Below are positions 20,680 through 32,692 of a stretch of DNA of 64,000 nt, one piece after another. Source of the DNA: Cryptomeria japonica (taxonomy: Eukaryota; Streptophyta; Pinopsida; Cupressales; Cupressaceae); the NCBI RefSeq assembly GCF_030272615.1, contig NC_081415.1:416730757-416794756 (forward strand), given 5' to 3'. How positions within the stretch are numbered: position 1 is the stretch's first letter; each line of letters begins with the position of its first letter. The notes beneath the pieces are model-generated. The model did no database searches. It was not told the origin of the DNA and saw only the letters and a program-made list of their open reading frames with translations. The position numbers were made by a program, and so were the translations under genes.

Positions 20680-21900
20680 TCAGGGGACTCGAGTCCCAAC
20701 ATTCCAACCAATGCAATTCAACATCAACCTCATTAGGGTTTGAGAATCTTCTTTAGAATTCCTAAATTCCTCAAAACATTTAGGCATCCTAACTTCTTTA
20801 CCTTTCCTTTTCAATTTAAAATCACCAACCCCTCTACACAAAATGTTTCCTCTTCTTCATGTCTTCTTTCTTTTCATTGAAAGAGATATTTTTTTCTGAT
20901 TCCTTCCAAAGGGTCCTCATCACTAGAGAATGGAGAGTTACCCATAGTGTTACCAACAATATCTTCTCGGGTGACCTTATTTGCCAAAGACTCTTCCATC
21001 CCCTCTAGTTCTACCTGTCCAATCATGTCTTGCAGAGTATTCTTTTTAGCCTCGTCAATTTTTGTTCTTATTTTAGGAGCACTGTCTTGAATAGGAAGTC
21101 TATTGCTATCCAAATTCTAATAGACAAACTTATTTTTATCAATTATTTCAACCTCAACTATTTCATTTCTTTTTGGCGAGTCAATACCATTAGGAATAGA
21201 CATGCTAGTTTTCATGTGAAACTTAGGGTCTTCGACTAAGTCTTGGTTTGAAGACTGGACAAAATCTTCTTTGATGTCCCTTTTTAAAACAGAAAGCAAG
21301 AGTTCAAGCCCCCCAACGTCTCCAGTTTGCAAGTCAACAGGTTACTCCAGAGATCAACCCCAGTTTGGTCAGAAAAGTTCAGATCCAGAAAGAGAGAGAG
21401 ATTAAAACTCTGGCATCCATGTGAGGGAGGGTAGATTTGTCTCTACAACTTGGAGTACTTCCCCCACAGGGTACAATAACTACAGCACAAAGGACTACAA
21501 TTGCAGTGGTACATTTTTCATTGTAACCCACCTAGGGACAGAGAACGCCATGACTTCTTCATTAAGGACATCTAGGGACCATTGAATAGACCTAAACATA
21601 GAACTACCGAAATTCCAAAACCTTTTAGCAAGGGTGCTCTCCTGCATTGAGTGAGCTTCGAAGAAAATAATAAATAAACCCTTTTGCACCATTCAGGCAT
21701 TAAATGCAAGTGTCAAGCACCTCAAATGGCTGAAACCCAATACCAATTCATAAAGGTGGAAAAATAAAATACAAAAGGGAGATAGAAAGGGCAGGCAAAA
21801 AAATTCAAACCAGCAAAACAAAGCAACCCAACCTAAAAGACCACCCAAGAAAACCAAAAAATGTCCACAAGGCAAACCAAAGGCACAAAGAGTATCCAAG
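20680..21900 (-). pseudogene. LINE ORF1 (DUF4283) remnant and start of ORF2
   Basis: At 21495-21692 the minus strand encodes FIIFFEAHSMQES, WNFGSSMFRSIQWSLD and PRWVTMKNVPLQLW, the pattern of DUF4283 in plant L1-type ORF1 proteins. Lower-complexity acidic segments follow (21117-21332, 20874-21113) with stops between. At about 20700-20730 NCIGWN resembles the first motif of the ORF2 endonuclease. The rest of ORF2 is absent, so the element is cut off at its 3' side near 20680. Confidence 0.65.
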
Positions 21901-23071
21901 AGGTCAAAGCAAGATCAAAGCAGGTCAGCAATGGAGGATGACTATTCATCTTCCAGCTAGACCTCAGAGCTCACTCCAACCTCCAAGCTTCCTTTGTCAT
22001 GATATTTGAGTTTGACTAATTGACATTGAATTATTATTTTAAATTTTTATCATGGTTTTGTTTATAACATGATGTTTTGTGGTATTCTAAACTTAATTCC
22101 TACTTTTCGGTTCTAAATATGTATACATTTACTATTTTTATATTTTTTTTATCGACAAATCCAACTGCAAAGAAAAAATTGGTGAATCCATGTAGCAAAC
22201 CCCATACTCAAAGCATCAACATTGACTCCTTCATTACTCCTTTTTCATTAAAATTTAAATGGATGAGATTTACCTTCAATTAATAAATTAGTATTGCTTA
22301 TCAGTCTATTCTAAATCCAATTTGATCCTCGCCTACCATCACCCTTTAGTAACCTTAGGATACAGTTACTAAGATGGTGCAACAAAGTGGAAAAATTATA
22401 TTGTCTCATTTGATGGTTGTCCTTTGGAAGGCCAGATTTCAGTGCGAAACAAATTGCACTTCACCAAGGTTTGACGGTTAAAGCAAGAGTTAAGAAGGAT
22501 TGTGTGGCAGGTGCTTACTGTATTCTTTGTAAAAAATGAATCAACTAGGCATGTCACTGGAGATGTTTATCATCCAAGACCCTTAAGTGTAATTGCAAGC
22601 CTAATCGAATTGTTTGTGTATTGGACCTTTCTAGGCATAGCCTCTATTAAGAGATGCCTGATGATCCATGATGTGGATTACACTAAACCTGTTTACTGTT
22701 GCTTTCAATTGGAAGTCAAGATGTACGACAACCTTCATGATAAAGCCACAATAGCTTCCTTTTAAGATGTACTCTTTGCTTCTTGCAGAAAATAGAATGA
22801 TGCAATCCTGTTGCTCATCTGTAAATTTCATGTTCTATGTTATAGTATAAGACGCATTTCTTCAAAATTACACTCTAACATCTTGATAGTTTCGACTTTG
22901 GCCCATAAAGATGTAAGTTCAATATTAAACATTAGTCTTGTAAAATTAACAAGAAAATTCTAGATAAATTATTCTGCATTTAATTTCAATTTCTGAAATC
23001 TTCAACAAGTTCACATATTCCTCTTCTGAAATGTAAATGCATGCCATTTGAGAAAGCATATAACAATTATC
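21900..23071. other. Unassigned intron sequence before the gypsy element
   Basis: No RPN12 exon or transposon domain recognised. A plus-strand stretch at about 22380-22760 has moderately long broken frames that I cannot assign. The last 5 bp (TTATC, 23067-23071) are the gypsy target duplication. Confidence 0.35.
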
Positions 23072-24128
23072 TGTCATGTCCCCTTTTCAAAAATTAAGCT
23101 TACTGTTTCACAGTAGGCCAGTTTGTCCAAAATTAGTAAGTCAAGTCCTGCGAACAATTTGGGAAATAATGTTCTAAATGGAGAAAATTCAAATCAGATT
23201 TAATGTCAAATTATTAAATGGCATTTTAAATTAATTGGAGCCAAAAAATGGCAAGGGGGTTTGGAGAATCTCACAATTAGAAGTTATTAGTCTTCTTGAG
23301 TTCAAATGAAGAAGTTGGATAAAATGGCAATTTCTATTTAAGTGGTGGAAGTGGAGACGCATTTTTGGAAAGGCACTTACAACTTTTGAAATGCAAGATT
23401 CCCTCCTCTTTGGCATGGGGATTTTGGCGCCCAAAAGGGTTTTTTGAATATTGTATCTTTTATAGTGATTTCGACTTGTTTTGGATTGATTCTATCTTAT
23501 GATTTTAACAAAGTTTTGTTGTTCTTCTTCAGAGGCTGAAAAACCATTGAAGGAGTGATCTTCCAAGCTGATAAACCAAAGGGATAGAGGCTTGCAGGCA
23601 GTGTGTTTACAAGTCTCCAATGGCAATCACATCCAAGGGTTGCAGTTGTGCTTCAAGAGACTTTATGTGTGTTGTTTTGACAGGGGTTGTAATAAATTGT
23701 GTGTTGTAGTCTCTTAGTTCATTTTCAGATTTGTATTGCTAGTATTAACAGCATATATTGTTGTTCTTGGCTGTTGTTAGATATTTATTTCATGCATCTT
23801 TCTATTGTGGTAAAGTGTGAGGAGTTTGGAGAGTATATTGGATTTTATAGTGGATTTGTGAAGCTTTGAGCTCCATTTCTAGAGTCTATTTTGTAATGTT
23901 TCATGGCAGATTTGTAGACTGTCATAAACATATATTTGCATTCTGTTATAATACCTAAATTTCTGTAGAATCTTCTTCTTATGTTTTATGAGGGCTTTAA
24001 GTGTTTATAAGTTCAATGGTGCAATTATCGGCATACCCGATTTCACTGTTTGGTTGCAAATCATAAATCTGAGTTGGGTTATTAGAATTTTGTAAATCTG
24101 ATATAAAATTGCAGCAAGGGTTATTACA
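23072..24128 (+). repeat. 5' LTR of the gypsy element
   Basis: 1057 bp, closely similar to 36354-37407 with scattered substitutions and short indels. The minus-strand frame at 23231-23434 recurs in the other LTR and is not a gene. Confidence 0.95.
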
Positions 24129-24129
24129 G

Positions 24130-24142
24130 TGGTATCAGAGCC
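24130..24142 (+). promoter_or_regulatory. Primer binding site of the gypsy element
   Basis: TGGTATCAGAGCC, a perfect initiator-Met type site one base after the LTR. Confidence 0.9.
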
Positions 24143-25210
24143 ATGATCTTGCCTACCTGAGGGTTTAACAATATTTATGTAGTTAAATGAAAAGGAAAAG
24201 AAATATTTACAGAGGGAGAAAAATAATAGGCTAACTGAAAACCCTCTCTCAGGAGAAAGTGAAGGGTATAACCAACAGAAGGAGGAGATGGCTGATGCTG
24301 AGGAGATGCACAAAAAATTCCTTGAAGAGTTACAAAAGAGCCAAAAACAAACCGCTTATAGTCTTGCTGAAACAAGAGAAGTGATGAGGTTACTGGCAGA
24401 AAAACTTCAAAATCCAATATCTACTAAGGAAAGAGGGAGTTCTTCAAAAGTGCAGCAGAATACCTCTCCTCTTAAAAATGCAAAACCAATATTCATACCT
24501 GAATGAAACTCAGCTAAAACCAACCCACCACCCAATCCAATGGAAGAGTTAGCAAGAGAGTTGGCTGCAATCAGACTATCTTATGACAATCAAGATGAAG
24601 GATTTAAGAATCCAATGCCCTACAATGACTATGTTACTCAAATGCAAGGAATGATGAATCTGAGGGGATATAGACTTCACCAAGATCAGCATGGAGGAGA
24701 ACTTAAGAGCAAAATAGATAAACTTTCAGCTCCAATTTTTGATGGTTCGGACAAGACTTCAGCCACGGCTTGGTTACAGAAGTTGCAAACTTATTTCACA
24801 CTTTATCCCATGAAGGAGCTGAATGCTATTCAATATGCAACCTTACACTTGGAAGGTTATGACTGGCACTACCATGGTATGTCTACTCAAGGGCACAATT
24901 AGGTAACTACTTTTGATGATTTCAGTCAAAGATTGTCGGATAGGTTTGAGATTAAGGATGAAGAGTATTTCAAAGATTTGGCTGAGTTGAAAAAAACGGG
25001 TTCCATTAACGAGTATGTAGAAAATTTTCAAAAGATTGCAGTGATGGTACCAAATATGTCAGAAAAGAGGATTGTGTACCTCTTCCTAGAAGATCTTGAA
25101 GAGCCTGTTAAAGGTCTTGTTAAGACTTTTTCACCGTCTACTCTCCAAGAAGCAATAAAAAGAAGCTTGCAACTTGAGGTATACATGCCCAAGAAAACAA
25201 TGGTGCAGCA

Positions 25211-25895
25211 TGTTAAATTTATGATCAGATTTATAACAATGCAGATATGAGACAATTCACACAAGTTTACACAGCATATACCCTGAGAAAACCTTCCAAC
25301 TTGAAGGTGAAAAACCCAGCAACAAATGTCTTTTATTATATTCAACAAAATAGCAAGTTGTATTTACAAAATTGCTTCACTCCTTGAAGTTGGATGATTG
25401 GAAACAATCCACCATAGATGATGTATGATTTGCAATGTGAATCGAACTTCCTTAGATAATCCACGAACTGCTGTAGATGATCTTCGATCTGCAGATAGGT
25501 GCTAACTCCTGTGAGAATTCTACGATCTGTTGAGTGTGTATTCGAATTGTTGTGTGTGTATCGAACTGTTGTGTGTGAATCACGATAAATGCCTTTTTGA
25601 TAGAGAACCGATCTATATGTACCCACACGTGGGTGTCTTCAAGCAACACGACTTCTAATCAAAGGTCAGCTCTACTCCAATCGACGTGACTTCCTCCAAG
25701 GGTGGCGGGTCATCAAATTAATTATATTTTACTAACAAAACCGCTTCATTAATTGTCAATATAAAGTATGAAAGTCGGCAAGTAATATTTATTTAAATCG
25801 ATGCACATATGAATGAATGTCTAAGGCCCGAAAGAGATTTAGATTTTCTTTGTCTGTTCAAAGAAGGATACTGACCGACTCTATAAACATCAACA
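25211..25895 (-). repeat. 3' LTR of copia-2
   Basis: Left LTR copy. It is 23 bp shorter than the right one, mainly through loss of a GTGTGTGTATC-type repeat unit near 25560. Confidence 0.93.
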
Positions 25896-25911
25896 CTCCC
25901 TCTTAGCTAGG
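25896..25911 (-). promoter_or_regulatory. Polypurine tract of copia-2
   Basis: Minus strand CCTAGCTAAGAGGGAG next to the 3' LTR, identical over 16 bases to the tract of copia-1 (9031-9046). Confidence 0.8.
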
Positions 25912-26040
25912 GAGGAATCCTTCTCAATATCTGAGTTGCATAGTCACATCCACCATGGCCACTCCCAGAGGGTGAGTACACACAAATGCTAAGTCATGAA
26001 GTCTCTCACATGACATTCCCCATACTTACTTGTAGAGGGT

Positions 26041-26355
26041 GAAACAAGGGCTGGAACCTCAAACTTCTCTCACAGAGAAGAATGCAAAACAAGGGCTGGA
26101 ACCTCAAACTTCTCTCACAGAGAAGAATGCAAAACAAGGGCTGGAACCTCAAACTTCTCACCCAGAGAAGAATGCATAACAAAGGTTGATACCTCAAATT
26201 TCTCTCACAGAGAAGAATGCACAACAAGGGTTGATACCTCAAACTTCTCTCACAAAGAAGAATGTTCAACAAGGGTTGATACCTCAAACTTCTCTCACAG
26301 AGAAGAATGCATGACAAGGGCTTGCACCTCAAACTTCTCTCACAGAGAAGAATGC
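26041..26355. repeat. Seven 45-bp tandem repeats between pol and the 3' LTR of copia-2
   Basis: The unit contains ACCTCAAACTTCTCTCACAG and AGAAGAATGC. ACCTCAAA recurs every 45 bp from 26056 to 26326, seven times, with few substitutions. 45 is a multiple of three and the minus strand stays open (26006-26332) as a 15-residue repeat protein, but no start context or domain supports a real product. Confidence 0.9.
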
Positions 26356-28955
26356 ATTATAATACATATCAAGTAATCACTGATGCTGAGACTCCCTCTC
26401 AGCAAGAGCTTCATTTTCCACAATTCCAAGCTTGTCTCGAAAATGCGCAAATTTCACTTTCACAAGAGGCTTGGTGAAAATGTTAGCCGTCTGTTCCTCA
26501 GTACAAATATATCTCAACTGAACAGCATTCCTTTGTACCATAGCTCTAATATAGTGGTGTTGAATCTCTACATGCTTTGTTCTGTCAAGAAATACTGGAT
26601 TGACTGAAAGCTTTACACAGCTTTGGTTATCACAATGTATGATGGTAGGCTCCAATGATTGACCAAACAATCCTGGAAGGAGCTTATGAAGCCACACTGC
26701 TTCGCGAGTTGCTACACATGATGCAATGTATTCTGCCTCTACAGTGCTCGGAGCTACTGAAGACTGCTTCCTGCTACACCAGGAAATCATAGCAAATCCC
26801 AAGCTGAAGCAACAACCAGAAGTGCTCTTCCGATCAGTAACACTCCCTGCCCAATCAGAATTAGAATATCCTTCAAGAATCAAGTCCATACTGGAAGAGT
26901 ATTTCAAGCCATATCCAACTGTGCCATGCAAGTATCTCAAGATATGCTTGACTGCAACTAGATGTATTTGTCTAGGTTCACTCATGAACTGGCTAAGTGC
27001 ACTCACTGCATAACAAATATCTGGTCTAGTGTTAACTAGATACATCAGGGACCCAATCAATTGCCTATACATAGTAGGGTCCACAAGATCTGAACTAGCT
27101 GCAGCTTCCCTTAATTTCTTCAAGTTAGTTTCCATTGGTGTGGACATAGATTTACAATCTGTCATTCCAAACCTCTTCAAGATATCAATGGTGTATTTTC
27201 CTTGACTTAGGATAATCCCATTGGGCCTCTGCCAAACTTCCAACCCTAGAAAGAAGTGCATGAGTCCTAAGTCCTTCATCTCGAATTCGGAAGTCAACTC
27301 CTTACATCTATCAATGAGATGATCTTCTCCGGTAACAAATAGGTCATCAACATAAGGTATCAAGATCAACATATCACCATTGAATACCTTGAAGTAAAGG
27401 TTTGCATCAGCATCATTCTTACAGAATCCCAAACCCACTAAGTATCTGTCAATTCTTTCATACCAAGCCCGAGGAGCCTGTTTAAGACCATATAGGGCTT
27501 TCTTCAAGTTACACACATGAGACTCTTTCCCATGAATCACGAACCCCTCAGGTTGCTTGATGTAGACTTCTTCTTCAATCACACCATTGAGAAAGGCAGT
27601 CTTCACATCCATCTAATGCAACTTCCATCCCTTAGCTGCTGCAATGGCAATAATGGTTCTAATGGAAGTATAGCGAGCAACAGAAGCAAATGTTTCTTCG
27701 TAATCTATTCCCTCTTGTTGAGAGAAGTCACAAGCCACTAAACTAGCCTTGTACTTTTCAATGCAGCCATCAACAATACAACAGACTTCCCTTTTGGTCT
27801 AAGCACAATATCCCACACATTGTTCTTGAGAATAGATTGATACTCCTTATCCATTGCATCTTTCCAAACTTGTTGTTTTGCGGCTTCTTCTACACTAGAA
27901 GGTTCAGACTCAATAAGATTACACATTAATGCAACATAACTAGAAAATCTTTGTGGTCTTTTGCTTTCTCTGAATATGCCTCTAGGAGCGGCAAACTGTT
28001 TTGCTTCCTCCATAGAGTTTTTCGCCCAAAGTGGTCTCTTTCGAGACACAACAATATCTCTAGGCCCATCAGTGGGATCCAAAGGTTCAATTGGATCATT
28101 ACTCATATCAAGTTTTGTAGTCTCCCTCTGAATCTCAGGAGCATTATCAACATCCATGTCTTGAGGAGTCTCATCATCTATCTCTATGCATGAGCCCTTT
28201 GATATCCTGAATGCAACATCTTCCTCAAATGTGACATCCCTGCTAACTTCTATTTGCTTTTGACCAGGAATATAAATACGATAGGCTTTGGAGGTTTCAT
28301 TGTAGCCCACAAATATTCCTCTCTTGCCAGAAGGTTTCAACTTGGTTCTCTTGTCCTTGGGAATATGAACATACACAGGTTAACCAAATATTCTCGGGTG
28401 GCTGACATCAAGCTTGATACCTGAGAAGGCTTCTTCAGGAGTCATATTTTGTAATATCCGATGAAGACATCTATTTTGAACATACATTGTTGTTCTAGAG
28501 GCTTCTGTCCATAGAAAAATCTAAAGGTCTTGATCATGAATCATAGATTTTTGCAGCTTCAACAATAGATTTGTTCTTCCTTTCAGCAACCCCATTTTGT
28601 TGAGGGTTGTAAGGAACACAGAACTCCCTCTTGATTCCTGCCTCAATACAGAAATCACGAAAGCTACCCGAGGTGTATTCACCTCCATTATCAGACATTA
28701 AGATTTTAATTTTCTTTCCAGATAAATTTTCTACAAGAGCTTTAAACTCTTTAAACCTACCTAGGACTTCATCAGACTCTTTAGATCTTAAGACATAAAT
28801 CCAAGTCTTCCTAGAGTAGTCATCTATAAAAGTTACATGATACAAACATCCACTTAGGGATGGAATTGACATTGGACCACATAAAGCTGAATGTACAAGA
28901 TCTAGTATTTCTTTAGACCTACTTTCACTGCTATGAAAAGGACTTTTAATATTTT

Positions 28956-30454
28956 TGTAAATGCATTTCAATTTTCAATTCAAGGTGCAAGTTATATTCA
29001 AGGTTATTTTTCCTTTCAAGTATATGTTATTTCTCAATATAATAGATCTGATTTCTTTTCTTTGTCGCAGGTGGAGAGAGAGCATTTATGTTTTCTATGT
29101 TCTCTCCACAACATATTATTGGTGTATATATATCATGGAGGGGACCGATCAAGTGGTACCTTGATCGATCATGTCCCTTGGACATGACCAACCAAGATAC
29201 CCCTTGGTCGTGTCCCTCCATAACCGATTGCTTAATCGGTGTCATCACATATACAAAAGAACCGAAGTCATTTCGGTTATTAATATAACTAATCCGATGA
29301 TAATCAGTGGCAATGTTAATCGGTGACAATATTAATCGGATTAAACCCGATAACATAAGTTAGTCGGTGAAATGCATCAAGCCTGATCTTAATAAATTCG
29401 ATGGATATTAAAGTGATAACCCAATAATGAATCGGGAGGGTTAGAATAAGACCCGATCATTATCGGTTTATCAGTCTAATAGTTTGCACTCAACCAGTTT
29501 GCATGAGTAACATTATTGACTGTAACAGAATAAGGAGAGCAATTTATAGATAAAGGAATAATCATTTGAGATCTGAATTTATCTATCGATGAGATAGATG
29601 ATTGAATGGGAGACTTCATTTATCTCCCATTCAATCATTTATCTTACCGAAGCTATTAAGTATCAACACTCCCTCTTAGCTTGGGAAGATGAATAACAGA
29701 CAAAGTGTCTAGCATCACATTTCTCTTGATGACTAGTATTCCTTATATAGTTTATAATCTCATTCTCCAAGGATTCATATCATCTGAACACATGACATGA
29801 AGTATCATCAGAACATATGACACAAGTAACCATATCACCTAAACACGTGACATGGAGTATCACCTAAACACGTGATACAAGAAATTTATCACCTTGTGAT
29901 GATATGATATCACCTAAGCACGTGATATCAGTATTGCAAAACAAGCAATACTAATGATTAACACATGAGAACAATTTAAATTCTCAACTGATCCAGTATT
30001 CCTTATATAGTTTATAATCTCATTCTCCAAGGATTCATATCATCTGAACACATGACATGAAGTATCATCAGAACATATGATACAAGTAACCATATCACCT
30101 AAACACGTGATACAAGAAATTTATCACCTTGTGATGATATGCTTAGGTGATATCAGTATTGCAAAACAAGCAATACTAGTGATTAACACATGAGAACAAT
30201 TTAAATTCTCAACTGATCCACATTGTGGTATGATAATCGGTGGCAATGTTAATTGGTGACAATATTAATCGGTGGCACTATTAATTGGATTAAACACGAT
30301 AACATAAGTTAGTCGGTGAAATGCATTAAGCCCGATCATAATAAATTCAGTGGATATTAAAGTGATAACCCGATAATGAATCGGGAGGGTTAGAATAAGA
30401 CCCGATCATTATCGGTTTATCAGTCTAATAGTTTGCACTCAACCAGTTTGCATG
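28956..30454 (-). mobile_element. Truncated copia-1-related element inside copia-2 integrase
   Basis: Starts with a 713-bp LTR (28956-29668, TGTAAATGC to TATCAACA) related to the copia-1 LTR at its ends. Next come a purine tract (29669-29684) and a 3' untranslated region like that of copia-1 with TATCACCTAAACACGTGATA repeats, internally duplicated (about 29728-29995 and 29996-30230). Last is an LTR fragment (30233-30454) matching 29297-29513. No matching target duplication at the right side, so this end has been lost. Confidence 0.8.
29728..30230. repeat. Tandem duplication of a 240-270-bp CACGTG-containing segment
   Basis: Both copies begin at GTATTCCTTATATAG and end with CTCAACTGATCCA. They include ATCACCTAAACACGTGATAC units. 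The second copy lacks part of the first. Confidence 0.85.
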
Positions 30455-31972
30455 GCACACCCATAGCACAACCTTTACAAATACAACCATTTACATGAAT
30501 AAGTTTAGGAATACCTTTTACCATCTTCTCCAATGACGAAAGAGCCCTGAAGTGAAGATGTCCAAGTCTTTTGTGCCAGAGTTCGCTGGAACTGGAAGAA
30601 TCATGAATAAGAGCTTGAACTGGGAGAGTGGAGAGTTTGTATAAACTCTCATGTCGATTTCCGATGACACAAGCAGTCTTGATGCTGGAGTTCTTAGGCC
30701 AAGCAAGAACTCTTCCTTCAGAAAATGCAATTTAATAGCCATTATCCTCTAGGGCTGAAATAGACACAAGGTTCCTCTTGATCCCTGGTATGAAAAATAC
30801 GTCACTTAGGTGTAGAGAAACTCCAGATTCAAGGTTAGAGATGTAGCACCAACTCCTCTTACAACATAGCATGCATCATCCCCAATAATAACTTGGAGAT
30901 GTGACTCTTTCTCCACTAGATCAGAAAGGTGCTCCCGATGACCGGTGATATGTCGAGAGGCTCCACTATCAATTAACCATGTATCACTATCCGTAGGAAC
31001 ATTGCTTGATAATGCTGATATGAAAAGAAAACCATTGGAGTTATCTTCAACCTCTTTCTGAGATGAGACTTCATTGATGTTTGCTCCTTGATGATTAGGT
31101 CTTGTCAAACAATCCTTTGCAAAGTGACCAAACTTGTCACACCGAAAACACTAGATGCGAGAGAGATCTTTCTTCCTCTTCCTAGAATCAGGTGCAGAAT
31201 CTGATTTGAAATCTCTATTCTTTTTGAAGTTGCCCTTCTTCCAATACTTATGTTTCTTGGTAGATTGAGTGGTAAGAACATGAGTATCTTCATTTTGAGA
31301 ACTCTTGACAATTCCTCTAGCGGTCAATCTTGATTCTTCTTGAATACAATATGCACAGAGGCGATCAAACTTAGGTAATTTGGATCTTCCACTTATACTT
31401 TGGATAAATGGCTCCCATGAACGAGGTAGTCCATTCAAGGCTAGCATAACAAGGTCTTTATCAATCACTTGATCCCCAATTGCGCTTAGTTGATCTCTCA
31501 ATTCTGAAATTTTCATGAAGTAAGTAATGACAGAATCTCCCTTTGCCATTTTTACTTGGTGGAGTTGTTGCCTCAAGGCAAGAGCCCTACTTACGTTGTT
31601 AATCTCATATAAACCCTCCAAGGTCTTGAACATATCTCTTGCAGTTGTCATCTTGGAGATGAGAGGCACCAAGTGATCCCTCACGGAGTCGATTAATATC
31701 TTCTTTGCTTTGATGGCATTTTTCTTAAATTGAAGCTTTTCCTCATGATATTCAGGTTCTGATAGATCCTTTTCCTCCACGAATTGAAGAAGATCATTTT
31801 CTTCAAGTGCAATGAGCACTCTGAACTTCCATGAGGTGAAGTTGGATGAGCCTTCAAGCCTATCTTCGACTTTAAGACCGTTCACCATTTTCGAGACTTT
31901 AGGGATACCACTCGAAGGAAGGAGAGAGGAGAGAATGCTTAGAGAATCTGATCACGATCTTCTTTTACCATG

Positions 31973-31984
31973 GCTCTGATACCA
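31973..31984 (-). promoter_or_regulatory. Primer binding site of copia-2
   Basis: Minus strand TGGTATCAGAGC, a perfect match to the initiator-Met complement, directly beside the 5' LTR. Confidence 0.92.
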
Positions 31985-32692
31985 TGTTAAATTTATGATC
32001 GGATTTATAACAATGCAGATATGAGACAATTCACACAAGTTTACACAGCATATACCCTGGGAAAACCTTCCAACTTGAAGGTGAAAAACCCAGCAACAAA
32101 TGTCTTTTATTATATTCAACAAAATAGCAAGTTGTATTTACAAAATTGCTTCACTCCTTGAAGCTAGATGATTGGAAACAATCCACCATAGATGATGTAT
32201 GATCTGCAATGTGAATCAGACTTCCTTAGATGATCCACGAACTGCTCTAGATGATCTTTGATCTGCAGATAGGTGAGAACTCCTGTGAGAATTCTACGAT
32301 CTGCTGAGAGTGTATTTGAATTGTTGTGTGTGTATCACGAACTGCTGTGTGTGTATATCGAACTGTTGTGTGTGAATCACGATAAATGCCTTTTTGATAG
32401 AGAACCGATCTATATGTACCCACACGTGGGTGTCTTCAAGCAACACGACTTCTAATCAAAGGTCGGCTCTACTCCAATCGACGTGACTTCCTCCAAGGGT
32501 GGCGGGTCATCAAATTAGTTATATTTTACTAACAAAGCCACTTCATTAATTGTCAATATAAAGTATGAAAGTCGGCAAGTAATATTTATTTAAATCAATG
32601 CACATATGAAAAAATGTCTAAGGCCCGAAAGACATTTAGATTTTCTTTGTCGGTTCAGAGAAGGATACTGACCGACGCTATAAACATCAACA
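31985..32692 (-). repeat. 5' LTR of copia-2
   Basis: Right LTR copy, flanked outside by the CAGCA duplication at 32693-32697. Confidence 0.93.

Larger units (their letters stand above)
26377..31888 (-). pseudogene. copia-2 gag-pol polyprotein, multiply interrupted
   Basis: Gag starts at ATG 31888 (MVNGLKVEDRLEG) with a UBN2-type domain and a CCHC knuckle (CFRCDKFGHFAKDC, just past a TAG at 31151-31153). Protease site WLIDSGASRHITG is intact at about 30950. Integrase is interrupted by 28956-30454. Its first catalytic Asp reads Ala (LVHSALCGPM), while SDNGGEY and AERKNK remain. RT (ALYGLKQAPRAW, YVDDLFVTG) and RNase H (SDWAGS, EAEYIAS) form an open 411-codon frame, 26377-27612, preceded by an in-frame TAG at 27613-27615 where HQMDVK needs Gln. 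A deletion of roughly 35-40 bp with frame change lies near 27775. Confidence 0.92.
25211..32692 (-). mobile_element. Minus-strand copia retrotransposon (copia-2) inserted in gypsy gag, TSD CAGCA
   Basis: LTRs at 25211-25895 (685 bp) and 31985-32692 (708 bp) start TGTTAAATTTATGATC and end ACATCAACA. CAGCA flanks exactly (25206-25210 and 32693-32697), and removing the element with one copy restores the gypsy gag frame across the site. Primer site at 31973-31984, purine tract at 25896-25911, polyprotein in copia order. Its LTRs are unrelated to those of copia-1, although the proteins are close relatives. Confidence 0.96.

Noticed and set aside
19550-23071. Search for RPN12 exon 4
   Set aside because: No minus-strand segment resembling the conserved middle of RPN12 is present in the non-transposon sequence.
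23231-23434. Minus-strand frame, repeated at 36514-36711
   Set aside because: Both lie at the same place in the two gypsy LTRs and are shadows of non-coding LTR sequence.
26041-26355. CRISPR-like array of regular repeats
   Set aside because: The repeats are contiguous without spacers, in a plant retrotransposon.
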